Shown: positions 1 through 8,818, numbered from the stretch's first letter. The stretch: 64,000 nt of DNA from Myxococcota bacterium (GCA_022072125.1 JAJVIH010000051.1:1-64000); one strand, 5' to 3'. Translations and numbers: made by a program. The notes: a model not told the origin generated them from the letters alone.

Positions 1-903
1 CAGGCCGTAATCCGCCACCTGGAAGATCGGCGCTTCTTCATCCTTGTTGATGGCGACGATGCATTTGCTGCTCTTCATGCCCGCCAGGTGCTGGATGGCG
101 CCGGAGATGCCGACGGCGATGTAGAGATCCGGCGCGACGATCTTGCCGGTCTGGCCGACCTGGTAATCGTTGGGCACCCAGCCGGCGTCCACGGCGGCGC
201 GCGAGGCGCCAATGGCGGCGCCCAGCAGGTCGGCGATCGGCTCCAGCAGCACGAAGTTGGCCCCTTCCTTGAGGCCGCGTCCGCCGGAGATGACGATCTT
301 GGCCTCGGTCAGTTCCGGGCGCTCGCTTTTCACCTCGGCCAGATCCACGAACGACATGCGGAGTTCCGGCAGGTCCACGCCGGCGGTCTCGATGACGCTC
401 TTGCCGCCCTGGGGCTGCGCCGCCGGGAAGTTGGAGCCGCGCACGCTGACCACCTGCCGGTCTGTCTGGATTTCCACGTCGGCCAGCAGGTTTCCGGCGA
501 ACAGCGAGCGGGTGTAGGTCTTCTCGCCCTCGCCGATATCCACCACGTCGCTCGCCATCCCGGCGTTCAGGCGGGCGGCCACGCGCGGCAGGATATCCTT
601 GCCAAAGGCGTCGGCGGTGGCGCAGACGATATCCGCGCCGATGGACTCCGCAACCGAAGCCGCGGCGGCGGCCCAGCTTTGTCCCAGATATTTTTCCAGC
701 GCGGGGTTGTCCGCCACATGGATTTTCTCCGCGCCATATTCCGCCAGGGCGTTGGCGGCCGCGCCCACGCCGGAGCCGATCACCACGATGTCAAAGGACC
801 CGCCCTGTTTTTCCACCATGCGGCGGGCGAAGGTGACGGCGGAGAGGGTGACTTTCTTCAGTTCGCCATCGCGCTGTTCGGCGACCACCAGAATCTTGCT
901 CAT
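1..903 (-). CDS. etfA: Electron transfer flavoprotein alpha subunit (3' end cut by window edge)
   Basis: ETF alpha binds FAD and AMP with ETF beta and passes electrons from acyl-CoA and other dehydrogenases to ETF:quinone oxidoreductase. The reverse strand reads from ATG at 903 for 301 codons and runs off the left edge, so about the last 10-20 residues are missing. The N-terminus ([17 protein letters not shown]) and the C-terminal FAD-binding segment are typical: SGGRGLKEG, then [20 protein letters not shown] and [25 protein letters not shown] ribosome binding site lies just upstream of the ATG. The gene follows etfB by 31 bp on the same strand, the usual etfBA order. Nothing in the visible part is damaged. 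Confidence 0.96.
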   Translation of the reverse strand, partial: MSKILVVAEQRDGELKKVTLSAVTFARRMVEKQGGSFDIVVIGSGVGAAANALAEYGAEKIHVADNPALEKYLGQSWAAAAASVAESIGADIVCATADAFGKDILPRVAARLNAGMASDVVDIGEGEKTYTRSLFAGNLLADVEIQTDRQVVSVRGSNFPAAQPQGGKSVIETAGVDLPELRMSFVDLAEVKSERPELTEAKIVISGGRGLKEGANFVLLEPIADLLGAAIGASRAAVDAGWVPNDYQVGQTGKIVAPDLYIAVGISGAIQHLAGMKSSKCIVAINKDEEAPIFQVADYGL

Positions 904-934
904 GGAAGTTCTCCTCGATACGTCAAAGGTTGGA

Positions 935-1684
935 TTAAAGCGCCTTGGCTTCCTCGCGCAGGGCCTTGACCAGCGAGGCCACGTCGGGAACCTTCTTGCC
1001 GCCGCCGCGCGCCGGGGGAAGACGGAAATTCTTCATCACGATGCGCGGCGTCAGGTCCACGCCCAGGCTGTCCGCCGGAATTTCCTTCAGTTCCTTCTTC
1101 TTCGCCGCCATGATGTTCTTCAGGCTGGCGTAGCGCGGCTCGTTCAGGCGCAGGTCCGCCGTGACAATGGCCGGCAGTTTGACCTCCAATGTTTCGATGC
1201 CGCCGTCCACCTCGCGGCTGACCTTCGCGGCGCCGTCTCCCAGTTCGACCTTGCTGGCGAAGCAGGCCTGTCCCCAGCCCAGATATTCGGCCAGCAATTG
1301 TCCCACCTGGTTGGAGTCGTCGTCGGTGGCCTGCTTGCCCATCAGCACCAGGTCCGGATTTTCGGATTCCACCACCTTCCGCAGCAGGCGCGCGATGGTG
1401 TCGGGATCCAGGTCTTCCCCCTCGTGGGAGACCAGGATGGCCCGGTCGGCGCCCATGGCCAGGCCGCCGCGAATGACGGACTGGCTGTCCGCCGGGCCAA
1501 TGGTCACGGTGACCACTTCGGCGTTGTTCTTTTCCTTGATGCGCAGGGCCTCCTCGATGGCGATTTCATCGAAATAGTTCATCTTGTAATTCAGGCCGGA
1601 CTTGTCAATGCCCGATCCGTCGCCCAGCACCTTGATTTTGACTTCAGGGTCGATCACCCGCTTGGCCGTCACCAGGATTTTCAT
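935..1684 (-). CDS. etfB: Electron transfer flavoprotein beta subunit
   Basis: Partner of the adjacent etfA product; together they form the soluble FAD/AMP heterodimer that collects electrons from beta-oxidation dehydrogenases. The 249-residue protein begins MKILVTAKRVIDPEVKIKV and carries the family features: DEIAIEEALRIKE near the start, VTIGPADSQSVIRGGLAMGAD in the middle and a KPDLVLMGKQA-like segment (NPDLVLMGKQATDDDSNQVG). An in-frame ATG 12 bases upstream (1696) is possible. I prefer 1684 because the GGAG at the upstream ATG is well placed as its ribosome binding site and because the family starts at this residue. The gene lies 124 bp downstream of the TetR gene on the same strand, so the order regulator-etfB-etfA may be one operon. 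Confidence 0.96.
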   Translation of the reverse strand: MKILVTAKRVIDPEVKIKVLGDGSGIDKSGLNYKMNYFDEIAIEEALRIKEKNNAEVVTVTIGPADSQSVIRGGLAMGADRAILVSHEGEDLDPDTIARLLRKVVESENPDLVLMGKQATDDDSNQVGQLLAEYLGWGQACFASKVELGDGAAKVSREVDGGIETLEVKLPAIVTADLRLNEPRYASLKNIMAAKKKELKEIPADSLGVDLTPRIVMKNFRLPPARGGGKKVPDVASLVKALREEAKAL

Positions 1685-1808
1685 GGCTTGCTCCATTGGT
1701 TATTCGATTGTCGTTGAAGCCCGGAAAAGGGGGAGGGGAAAACCGGGCGCTTATAGCCCAGCACGTCCGCGAAAACAATGGCCGGACAGGCCGCCGCATG
1801 ACTCCGGT

Positions 1809-2429
1809 TCATCCGGGTTTCTCCGGATGGGCGGCGATGCCGCGGATGATGATGTCGAGCACTTCGCCCGCCGATCGTTTCAGCACGCCGGGCTTGCCGC
1901 CGGTGAGCGACCATTCGGCGGCCAGTTCGTCCAGCGAACCGAATATCAGTTTTTTCACCACCACTGGCGACACATCGGCGCGCACCAGTCCCCGCGCCTT
2001 CGCCTGCGACACGCATTCGCCCAACAATTGCAGGTATTCGGAAAACTTCCGGTTGGAATATTCGCGCATGAACTTGGCCGACTGGCGCAACTCCACGGAC
2101 ACCACCTCGGCCAGCGCCTTGTCCGACTCAAACACTTCCATCTGATAGAGGCAGATGGCCTTCAGCCGTTCCAGCGGATTCTGGATATCCGCCGTGCGCT
2201 CCCGGACCTGGCGCAAGAACCAGTCCATGCGTTCCTCGAAGAGTTGAATCAGCAGGTCATCCTTGTTCTTGAAATAGAGATAGATGGTGCCGTCGGCGAC
2301 CCCGGCGGCCCCGGCGATATCGCTGACGCGGGAGTTGAAGAACCCCTTTTCCGCGAAGGTGTCGATGGCCGCCCGCAGGATGCGGTCGTGTTTGTTGTCG
2401 CGGGTTTTGACGGAGGATTTCACAGCCAT
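1809..2429 (-). CDS. TetR-family regulator, FadR (YsiA)-like
   Basis: A 206-residue repressor. The N-terminal TetR helix-turn-helix is clear at about residues 15-60 (RILRAAIDTFAEKGF, then VADGTIYLYFKNKDDLL). The rest is the helical ligand-binding domain. The sequence resembles the acyl-CoA-responsive TetR regulators such as Bacillus FadR. Three observations support a fatty-acid role: etfBA follows on the same strand; a near-ideal promoter precedes the gene; and an inverted repeat matching the arrangement of the Bacillus FadR box lies between that promoter and the ATG. Autorepression and control of etfBA are inferred. The acyl-CoA ligand is a family-based guess, since TetR ligand domains are hard to assign by eye. 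Confidence 0.9.
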   Translation of the reverse strand: MAVKSSVKTRDNKHDRILRAAIDTFAEKGFFNSRVSDIAGAAGVADGTIYLYFKNKDDLLIQLFEERMDWFLRQVRERTADIQNPLERLKAICLYQMEVFESDKALAEVVSVELRQSAKFMREYSNRKFSEYLQLLGECVSQAKARGLVRADVSPVVVKKLIFGSLDELAAEWSLTGGKPGVLKRSAGEVLDIIIRGIAAHPEKPG

Positions 2430-2435
2430 GGGGTT

Positions 2436-2455
2436 ATGAATGATGATTCATTCAT
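2436..2455 (-). promoter_or_regulatory. Candidate FadR-type operator
   Basis: A perfect inverted repeat, ATGAATGA-TGAT-TCATTCAT, sits 7 bp upstream of the TetR start codon and just downstream of its predicted -10 box, so a bound repressor would cover the transcription start. The Bacillus subtilis FadR box is TGAATGA, four bases, TCATTCA, the same arms and spacing. No second copy was seen elsewhere in the window. Confidence 0.7.
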
Positions 2456-2459
2456 TGGG

Positions 2460-2488
2460 GGTTTATCGGCCCGTGGATGCCTTGTCAA
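2460..2488 (-). promoter_or_regulatory. Sigma-70-type promoter of the TetR gene
   Basis: On the minus strand there is a perfect -35 box TTGACA (2483-2488), a 17-base spacer and a weak -10 box TAAACC (2460-2465). The predicted start lies near 2453, inside the inverted-repeat operator. The -10 is only a partial match, so the assignment rests on the -35, the spacing and the operator position. Confidence 0.5.
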
Positions 2489-2622
2489 GGGGGGATTCGC
2501 CGGATGTCCTCACCGTTCCGCGCCAGGATTTTCTTCCGTTCCGCGCGCATCCGGAGTTTCGCCAACCTCAAAAGGGTCAGTTGGGATGGGTTTTGCAGCC
2601 GTCCTTTGATAGCCTTTCGCGC

Positions 2623-3156
2623 ATGTCTGTTGAGCGGCATTCCGGAGTCATCCGGCTGATGGGCGTGGACCCCGGCACCCTGCGGCTGGGCTGGGCGGTG
2701 ATTGAAGAACGCGACGGCGTGCTGCGCCACGTGGATCACGGCGTCATCCGCATGGATGGCGGAACGCCCTTGCCAGACCGCCTGTTGGCCATTCACCTCG
2801 ATCTGGATGGCGTTTTCCGGCGCCATCGTCCGGCGCTCTTGGCGCTGGAGGATGTTTTCGTCGCCCGGAACGCCCGCAGTTCGCTGAAGCTGGGGTGCGC
2901 GCGGGGGGTGGTCATGCTGCTGGCGGCGCAACACCGGGTGCCCGTGGAGGAATTCGCGCCGCTCCAGGTCAAACAGGCGGTGATGGGGAGCGGACGGGGC
3001 GGCAAGGAACAGGTGCAGTTCATGACCCGGATGTTGCTGGCGCTGCCCCAGCAGGCCCCCGCCGACGCCGCGGACGCCATGGCGGCGGCGATTTGCGGGC
3101 TGCACCGCCTGCGCGCGCGGGCCATCTTCGATCCGCCGCGCGAGGCGCGGCCATGA
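2623..3156 (+). CDS. ruvC: Holliday junction resolvase RuvC
   Basis: Endonuclease that resolves four-way DNA junctions with the RuvAB branch migration motor. The 177-residue protein has the RNase H-like fold signature VIRLMGVDPG near its start and the four acidic catalytic residues, seen here as D16 (DPG), E76 (LEDVF), D148 and D151 (DAADAMAAAIC). The basic segment GSGRGGKEQV is also typical. The start at 2623 is chosen because the first beta strand needs the residues before DPG; ATG at 2659 would remove it. No strong ribosome binding site is visible. The stop overlaps the ruvA start by 4 bp (ATGA), indicating translational coupling. ruvB does not follow. Confidence 0.95.
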   Translation: MSVERHSGVIRLMGVDPGTLRLGWAVIEERDGVLRHVDHGVIRMDGGTPLPDRLLAIHLDLDGVFRRHRPALLALEDVFVARNARSSLKLGCARGVVMLLAAQHRVPVEEFAPLQVKQAVMGSGRGGKEQVQFMTRMLLALPQQAPADAADAMAAAICGLHRLRARAIFDPPREARP

Positions 3157-3767
3157 TCGCCCGGTTGCGCGGACTGGTCATCGAGAAGACCCCCAACCTC
3201 AGCATCGTCGAGGCGGGCGGGGTGGGGTACGCCGTTCATCATTCCCTGGCGACCTTTGGCGCGCTTCCGCCGCCGGGCCATGAAGCGGTGCTGCGCATCC
3301 ATACGATGGTGCGCGAGGACGCCATCCAGCTTTACGGATTCGCCACGGCGGAGGAACAGGAATTGTTCGAGTTGCTGCTGCTGGTCAAGGGCATCGGCCA
3401 TCGCCTCGCCCTCAACGCGCTGTCGGGCATTGGCGCGGGGGACCTCGCCCATGCCATCGCGGCGGGGGATATCCGCGCGATTTCGCGGGCGCCGGGCATT
3501 GGCAAGAAGACCGCCGAGCGCATGGTGCTGGAACTGAAGGACAAGGTGGAGAAACTGCCCTGGGCGATGGGCGGAATGGCCGCGCCCGCGCCGGTTTCCC
3601 GGCCCGGCGGCCTGGAGGGCGACGCCCGCAGCGTGCTGGCCAATCTGGGATTCAAGCCGGCGGAGATTGATCGCGTGTTGCCGCCGGTTCTGAAACGCCT
3701 GGGTTCCGGCGCGGAACTGGACGAAGTGATCCGCGCCTGTCTGACGGAACTGGGCGGCAAGGGATGA
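3153..3767 (+). CDS. ruvA: Holliday junction branch migration protein RuvA
   Basis: RuvA tetramers bind the Holliday junction and load the RuvB motor. At 204 residues the length is normal. The N-terminal OB fold (MIARLRGLVIEKTP through AIQLYGF), the two helix-hairpin-helix elements (LLLVKGIGHRLALNAL and ISRAPGIGKKTAERMVLELKDK), an Ala/Pro-rich linker near residue 145 and the C-terminal RuvB-binding three-helix domain (ARSVLANLGFKPAEIDRVL) are all present. It is coupled to ruvC by a 4-bp overlap. The usual third gene ruvB is absent here and must lie elsewhere. Confidence 0.96.
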   Translation: MIARLRGLVIEKTPNLSIVEAGGVGYAVHHSLATFGALPPPGHEAVLRIHTMVREDAIQLYGFATAEEQELFELLLLVKGIGHRLALNALSGIGAGDLAHAIAAGDIRAISRAPGIGKKTAERMVLELKDKVEKLPWAMGGMAAPAPVSRPGGLEGDARSVLANLGFKPAEIDRVLPPVLKRLGSGAELDEVIRACLTELGGKG

Positions 3768-3959
3768 TGCGCTGGGCTTTCGCTCTTCCTGGTGACAAGC
3801 GCGGCCCGTGATCCGGATCAATTTTCTTTTTTGGTTGCACGTGAAATAACCACCACGCCTTGGCGGACGCCGCATGGGGCGTTCTCCCGGCGAATCACAC
3901 GATAACGGCAGGTGTTGGAGTCACAGGCGGGGATTACGATTTACCCAACCCGGAGAGTC

Positions 3960-6281
3960 ATGAAAAAGCGTTTCTTTCTTGCCATCCTGTTTGTCATGGG
4001 ACTGGCGGCCTGCTCCAGCGGCAATACCCAATCCAACGATTCCGGCTCGCCCGCGGACGCCGCGGCGGGCGCTCCCGATGGAGCCACGCCGCCGGACGCC
4101 GTTCCACCCGCGGATACGGGGCCTGCGGCGGATGCCGGCGCGGATACGGGTCAGCCCGATGACAAGGGCCCTGGGGATGACGCCGGTGTTCCAGGCGATG
4201 GCGGAACGGAAGATGTTTCTCCGGGTGATACGGGACCCGGCTCGCCGGAACTGACGGGTTTCTGGTTCATGTACAGCGAACCGGCGACCTTCACCGCGCG
4301 GGCGGAGCCATGGGATGGCGAAACCACGGGAATCGCGGCCGTCGAAATGCTCGTGCGGATCACCCAGACGGGAGACCAGGTTGAACTCACCCAGGCCTGT
4401 GACTCCGCGATGAAATTGGGAGCCGGCCGGTTGAAGGATGGCCAGCTCACGCTGTTCACGCCGGACATGAAAACGCCCATCGCGGAGAAATTGAGCGTCG
4501 AGCCCGGCATCATCAAGGGCGAACACCTGATCAAGGGAACCAGGTACGCCCTGCTATACGCCCGGCTCAAGGACTTGAAATGCGTGGATGACAAGGGAGC
4601 GCCAGTCAAGGAGGCGCCGCCGCAGCCAATCGAATTCGCCGGACAGATGTTCATCAGCCCCGATGAACGGCTGACGCCCGATGAACTGGCCAAGGCCGGC
4701 AGCGGCATGAAAAACCTGGAGGCCGCCGCGGCAAGCGGCCTGTCCGCCGGCGCGGACGATGTGGAGATGGGCAAGGAGAGCGTCGCCTGCGCTTCCGTGG
4801 ATGGCAAAACCATTCCCTGCGAGGGGGTGGAAAAAGACCCCGGCAACCTGCGCATCACCTCCGCGGACAACGAGGTGGTCAATACGCGCGCCCTCGACAA
4901 CCGTCCGGTGCTGGACAACTGGCCGCAGGTATTCGCGGGCGCGCTGCTGCAAGGTGGGGAACTGGCCAAGGGCGCGTTCAAACCCGTGTCCATCGCGCGT
5001 GCGGGAGCCAAATTCCAGGCCGAGTATGAAGGCGGCGGCGAACGGACCGTGGAAGTTCCGGAAACCACGGCGGCGGCGGTGGGCGAGGCGGCGGTGAAAA
5101 TCGCGAACGAAACGCCGGCGGGTAAAATTCGCACGGAATGGCGGGTGTTCCGGACGTGGTCCAGCGATCATCTTGCTTACACGGCGGGTCTGGATGACCG
5201 CTTCGCCGGCGGCGACATCACGTCTCTTGGAATTGACGCCGGGGGGAGCCGGAGCCATTGGGTGCTTCAGATCACCCAGCACGCCTTCAGCATTTCGATG
5301 GAGACGCCGGAGTTCCGGCACTCGGTCTTCAAGGCAGGCGACAAATTTGAAGACCCGGCGAATGAAATCGGCGCGGGCAACCCGCCGCTGTATGTTTCGC
5401 GGGTCAATTACGGACGCAACCTGTTCATCGTGCTGAAGAACCGGTTTGATTCGCGGATCAACACCGAAACCCTGAACGCGATCTACAATGGCGTTTCCGG
5501 CGACGCCCTGGCCAATGGTGCGATCAAGTTCAGCGAGGTCGCCGCCCAGTCGGAGATAAGCATTTCCGGCCGCGGGATTCCGGCCGCGTTGCTAGAGGAT
5601 ATCCGCAAGGCGGCTCCAGGGGTCCGTTACGATTCCCTGCTGGCGCTGATGCGGCGTATCTCCGCCAACGCCACAATCCCGCCCGCTGAAATCGCGCCCA
5701 TCCAGTTCTCGCTGAGTTATCTGCAGAACCGCGAAACCGCCAGCATGGCTTTCCGGACCCGTTTCCGGGCCAGTCAGGTTTTCAGCGACGCGGCAATGAC
5801 GGAGGTCATGTCCATCTCCCGGTTTTACATGAATTTGTTCTCGGTGGATGACGATCTATTCATCTACGACATCACCGATGGCAATGAGCGGGAACTGGAA
5901 GTGATAAAAGAAAGCCGTGCCGGCTTGGATTTGACGAAATACATTCCAAAAGACAAGGAATTCACCCGGCTTCGCCTCAAACTCGGCAATGGCGGATGTT
6001 GGGGGACCGGGCAACGTTGGACGCTCGCCATCGAGGGAGACATGTGGGACAAATACTGGAACGGCACGTTGTCAATCCGGCGGGATCGAGTCATTTATTA
6101 TCAAGCGGTATCCTTCGCCCGGATCGCCGGATGCGGCTGGCAGACCCAGAAGGATTTCGAGTTCCGGTGGGCTCCCGAAAAGGGCAAGCCCAACGTGACA
6201 GACCTGGGCGGCATGATCATTGATCGGGCAAGCTGGGATTTTCAAACCATGTCGGCGCCGATGAAATGGATGCCGCGATAG
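3960..6281 (+). CDS. Large secreted lipoprotein of unknown function
   Basis: A 773-residue protein. The start at 3960 has a CGGAGAG ribosome binding site and gives a textbook lipoprotein signal: MKKRFFLAILFVMGLAAC, with Cys18 as the lipidated residue. Residues 19 to about 95 are a low-complexity linker rich in Asp, Gly, Ala and Pro, the kind seen on many myxobacterial surface lipoproteins. The remaining 670 residues look globular and extracellular, without a motif I recognise; they include one near-C-terminal GGCWGTGQRW segment and few Cys residues. It stands alone after ruvA (about 190 bp gap). Function unknown. Confidence 0.85.
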   Translation: MKKRFFLAILFVMGLAACSSGNTQSNDSGSPADAAAGAPDGATPPDAVPPADTGPAADAGADTGQPDDKGPGDDAGVPGDGGTEDVSPGDTGPGSPELTGFWFMYSEPATFTARAEPWDGETTGIAAVEMLVRITQTGDQVELTQACDSAMKLGAGRLKDGQLTLFTPDMKTPIAEKLSVEPGIIKGEHLIKGTRYALLYARLKDLKCVDDKGAPVKEAPPQPIEFAGQMFISPDERLTPDELAKAGSGMKNLEAAAASGLSAGADDVEMGKESVACASVDGKTIPCEGVEKDPGNLRITSADNEVVNTRALDNRPVLDNWPQVFAGALLQGGELAKGAFKPVSIARAGAKFQAEYEGGGERTVEVPETTAAAVGEAAVKIANETPAGKIRTEWRVFRTWSSDHLAYTAGLDDRFAGGDITSLGIDAGGSRSHWVLQITQHAFSISMETPEFRHSVFKAGDKFEDPANEIGAGNPPLYVSRVNYGRNLFIVLKNRFDSRINTETLNAIYNGVSGDALANGAIKFSEVAAQSEISISGRGIPAALLEDIRKAAPGVRYDSLLALMRRISANATIPPAEIAPIQFSLSYLQNRETASMAFRTRFRASQVFSDAAMTEVMSISRFYMNLFSVDDDLFIYDITDGNERELEVIKESRAGLDLTKYIPKDKEFTRLRLKLGNGGCWGTGQRWTLAIEGDMWDKYWNGTLSIRRDRVIYYQAVSFARIAGCGWQTQKDFEFRWAPEKGKPNVTDLGGMIIDRASWDFQTMSAPMKWMPR

Positions 6282-6586
6282 ATTTCCGGGGAACGCCGCG
6301 GACCCGGACCGCGTTTCCGGCCGCGGTGGTTTCGCCCACACCGCCCGGCGGGGTTTCCGCCCCACCACAGGCGGGTGAAAGGGGCGCGATCTGGCGTCCA
6401 GGACGGGCCGCCTTGCCCTGATCCGGATTGTCTCCTCTTGCATCATATGGCCATGGGGAGACATCCGGACGGGCGGGAAGTTGAAACGGTTTTCCCGGCT
6501 GCAAAAACTTCTTGACGGGCGATTGGGGTGCGTGCCATATTCCGCGCCCCCGCCGGACCAAAGGGCCGCGGGCAAGCGAGGAAATC
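6282..6586 (+). other. Intergenic region with the rpsR promoter
   Basis: About 305 bp between the lipoprotein gene and rpsR. Apart from the promoter listed separately I see no gene, clear terminator or RNA element. Short open frames here have no homology signal I recognise. Confidence 0.6.
6512..6541 (+). promoter_or_regulatory. Sigma-70-type promoter of rpsR-rpmG
   Basis: TTGACG (-35, 5 of 6 matches) at 6512-6517, an 18-base spacer and CATATT (-10, 4 of 6) at 6536-6541. It lies 45 bp upstream of the rpsR start codon, matching a short-leader ribosomal protein transcript. Confidence 0.6.
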
Positions 6587-6841
6587 ATGTCCACGACAAC
6601 CAATTCCTCCCGGTTCAGCCGGGGGACCAAACGCCGCAAGGTCGATCCTTTTGTCGCCGACAAAAACCTGAAGATTGACTACAAGGATCCCGAGCTGCTG
6701 AAGAAGTTCATCTCCGAGCGCGGCAAGATCGTGCCCCGCCGGATTTCCGGCGTGAGCGCGGCCAACCAGCGCAAGCTGGCCCTGGCGGTCAAGCGGGCCC
6801 GGCAGGTGGCGTTGCTGCCATACGTCGTGGTGGAGGGTTAA
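6587..6841 (+). CDS. rpsR: 30S ribosomal protein bS18
   Basis: An 84-residue S18. After a short Ser/Thr-rich start it has the conserved core: [22 protein letters not shown] and [19 protein letters not shown], ending [10 protein letters not shown]18 binds 16S rRNA next to S6 on the platform of the small subunit. In most bacteria rpsR sits between rpsF and rplI. Here it is paired with rpmG, while rpsF and rplI are together at about 45.4-46.3 kb, so rpsR has left the classic operon. The stop is 3 bp from the rpmG start. Confidence 0.97.
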   Translation: MSTTTNSSRFSRGTKRRKVDPFVADKNLKIDYKDPELLKKFISERGKIVPRRISGVSAANQRKLALAVKRARQVALLPYVVVEG

Positions 6842-6844
6842 GCC

Positions 6845-7027
6845 ATGGCCAAGGGCAATCGCGTCACCATTCATCTGGAATGCACTGGATGCGCCAAGAG
6901 CGGCGTGCCGGGAGTGTCCCGTTACACCACCCAGAAGAACAAGCGCACCACCACCGACAAGCTGGAACTCCGCAAGTACTGCCGGTACGAGCGCAAAACC
7001 ACGGTTCATAAGGAAATCAAGTCCTGA
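6845..7027 (+). CDS. rpmG: 50S ribosomal protein bL33
   Basis: A 60-residue L33 beginning MAKGNRVTIHLECTGCAKSG and carrying the conserved RYTTQKNKRTTTDKLELRKYC core. The first zinc-knuckle pair (CTGC) is present. The second pair, normally CxxC after KKY, is reduced to a single Cys (KYCRYERK), and there is a short insertion after the first pair. Zinc binding may therefore be lost or incomplete, a state between the zinc-binding and zinc-free L33 forms. It is cotranscribed with rpsR and followed by a strong terminator. Confidence 0.96.
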   Translation: MAKGNRVTIHLECTGCAKSGVPGVSRYTTQKNKRTTTDKLELRKYCRYERKTTVHKEIKS

Positions 7028-7052
7028 TTCCAGGACGGTTCCGGAAAGCCAA

Positions 7053-7081
7053 ACACCCCCGCCCCGCGGGGGTGTTTTTTT
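7053..7081 (+). terminator. Rho-independent terminator of rpsR-rpmG
   Basis: A perfect 10-bp stem ACACCCCCGC (7053-7062) and GCGGGGGTGT (7066-7075) with a CCC loop, followed by a run of T. It starts 25 bp after the rpmG stop. Confidence 0.93.
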
Positions 7082-7098
7082 ATCCATATCGCGGGCGG

Positions 7099-7860
7099 TT
7101 ATTCCGGCGCGGCGGCGGCGGCGCCGGTGGCGGGCGCGCCGAGAACGGTTTTCAACCGCTGGATGATGCGCGCGCGCGTGGCGTCCCGTTCAGCGGGAGA
7201 CAGCACCGTCTTCTGATCGCCGGGATTTTCCCTGGCGGGCGTTTCGCGCGGTTGCATGGCCCGCCGCAACTGGTCCACGGTCTGGCGATCCAGCGTGATG
7301 CGGTAGGAGGAGCCCTCGCGGACGAAGGTCAGTTTTTCCTCCCGGCGGATGCGGGGCGCCGAAGGGTTGGCGATCAATAGCGGCGGAACCTCCCGGCGCA
7401 GCAACTCCATGCCGTCTTGCGGCGGCAGGGCGCGCAGCCACGCGGACAACAGCGGATCGGCCAGAATCAGAAATTCCGCTTCCCTGAAGTTCGGCCAAGT
7501 GAGGTTCACCACCGCCTCCGCCTCGCCCGTGGCCAGCAGGAAGCGCAGATCGCCAATTTCAGTCAAGGTCCATCGCCCGAAGGACTGGAAGATATCGCCC
7601 CGGACGCGCGCCTGCTGGATGGCTTTGGCGAAGTTGTCGCGGTCTCCGCCCAGGGCTTGACGGGTGGCCGCCGAGAAGGTGTCCCACATCATGCCCGCAT
7701 CGCCGGTCTTGAGCGCGTCCAGATAGACGCCGGTCACTTCGCGCAGCTTCCGTTGCGCGGGAGAGTCCCCCGCCGCAAGGGCGGGCGCGGCGAACAGCAG
7801 CAACGCCAGCGCGATCGCCGGCGGCCAGTCAGGGAGATGGCGGCTGTGGGGGAACTTCAT
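7099..7860 (-). CDS. Secreted protein of unknown function
   Basis: A 253-residue protein with an N-terminal signal peptide (hydrophobic AIALALLLFAAPALAAG, cleavage likely after ALA) and no lipobox. The mature part has segments KLREVTGVYLDALKTGDAGMMWDTFS and DALGG-like text that recall NTF2-like or similar small alpha/beta domains, but this is only a resemblance. It overlaps the end of the upstream lipoprotein gene by 32 bp, so the two are likely cotranslated and may act together in the cell envelope. No enzyme motif is visible. Confidence 0.75.
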   Translation of the reverse strand: MKFPHSRHLPDWPPAIALALLLFAAPALAAGDSPAQRKLREVTGVYLDALKTGDAGMMWDTFSAATRQALGGDRDNFAKAIQQARVRGDIFQSFGRWTLTEIGDLRFLLATGEAEAVVNLTWPNFREAEFLILADPLLSAWLRALPPQDGMELLRREVPPLLIANPSAPRIRREEKLTFVREGSSYRITLDRQTVDQLRRAMQPRETPARENPGDQKTVLSPAERDATRARIIQRLKTVLGAPATGAAAAAPE

Positions 7861-8473
7861 CCGGGGGGCTGGCTTGCGGCGGCGGCGCCGGTTTCAGCAG
7901 TGCGGACAATCCTTCCACATCGGCCGGGGAAAGCTCCACCCGCCATTCTCCGTCCGTAAGCACGGCCGAAACTTCCATGATGCGGGTGGAGGTCGCGGGG
8001 TCAGACTCCAGCGCCTTGAGCAGATCGTCTGGAGAACGCGGGTTCTCTCCACGCAGGGCGGCGGGGTCTGGACCCTGCGCTTCAAGCTGGAAATCAAAGC
8101 GGGATTTGGCCCCGGTATTGCCGCGGATATTGATGCGGGTCATTTCAAACCATTTGCGCGCCGCCGCGGTCATGAGGCGTTCGGGGTCATTCCACGCGGC
8201 GGGGGAGGCGGAATCCTCCAGGCCCAGGGCCTTCAGGCTCGCCGGCGAGAGGCGGCGCAGCATTCCGGCGCCCCGTCCCGCGCGCAGGTCCGACAGCCAC
8301 TCCGTCACCGCCGCCTCGGCGGCCATGCGATCGCGTTCGCGGTCTCCGTTCAAACGCAGAATTTCCGCGTCGCCGCCGGCCTGGGGTTTCCGCTCCGCGC
8401 ATCCCGGAAGTAGGGCCAGGGCGGCCAGCAGCCACGTCAGGGCATGCAGCGGCTGACGCGCGCGGGGGCGCAT
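7829..8473 (-). CDS. Lipoprotein of unknown function
   Basis: A 214-residue lipoprotein. The start at 8473 has an AGGA ribosome binding site four bases upstream and yields the signal MRPRARQPLHALTWLLAALA followed by the lipobox LLPGC. The mature protein (EAAVTEWLSDLRAGRGAGMLRRLSPASLKALG and WFEMTRINIRGNTGA) shows the same general plan as the secreted protein encoded just downstream, so the pair may be diverged duplicates. The C-terminus is Pro-rich. An upstream in-frame ATG would add 22 residues ahead of the signal and is unlikely. Confidence 0.75.
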   Translation of the reverse strand: MRPRARQPLHALTWLLAALALLPGCAERKPQAGGDAEILRLNGDRERDRMAAEAAVTEWLSDLRAGRGAGMLRRLSPASLKALGLEDSASPAAWNDPERLMTAAARKWFEMTRINIRGNTGAKSRFDFQLEAQGPDPAALRGENPRSPDDLLKALESDPATSTRIMEVSAVLTDGEWRVELSPADVEGLSALLKPAPPPQASPPDEVPPQPPSP

Positions 8474-8563
8474 GTTTTCCTGGATGCAGGTATCCGTCAT
8501 GTTGCGAGGCGTCCGGATGGCGCGTTGCTTCTGCGTCATGGATGCCGCCGGATTCTTTTGGAA

Positions 8564-8818
8564 TTATTTGGGCGCGGCGTTGTTCGATGGAGAGCCGGAA
8601 AGCATTCCGGTGGGAACGCTGTCGGGCTTGCTGCGCGCCTCGTATTCCTTCTTTTCGGTTTCGAGGTTGAGCTGACCCGCCGGTTCCGCGTCGCCGGCGA
8701 CCGATTGGGTGGATGGGGCCGCCGGTTGAGCGCCGCCCAGGGAGTCGTCCTTGCGGGTCTCCTTGCAGGAGCAGGCCGCCAAACCAATCACCATCATCAA
8801 TGCCACCACGAATTTCAT
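8564..8818 (-). CDS. Small lipoprotein
   Basis: An 84-residue lipoprotein: MKFVVALMMVIGLAAC signal with lipobox LAAC, then a short polar tail rich in Ser, Glu, Lys and Pro with no recognisable domain. GGAGGGG lies just upstream of the ATG at 8818. A longer open frame exists upstream but lacks sense as a signal. It precedes two further envelope proteins on the same strand (91 bp gap). Confidence 0.7.
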   Translation of the reverse strand: MKFVVALMMVIGLAACSCKETRKDDSLGGAQPAAPSTQSVAGDAEPAGQLNLETEKKEYEARSKPDSVPTGMLSGSPSNNAAPK

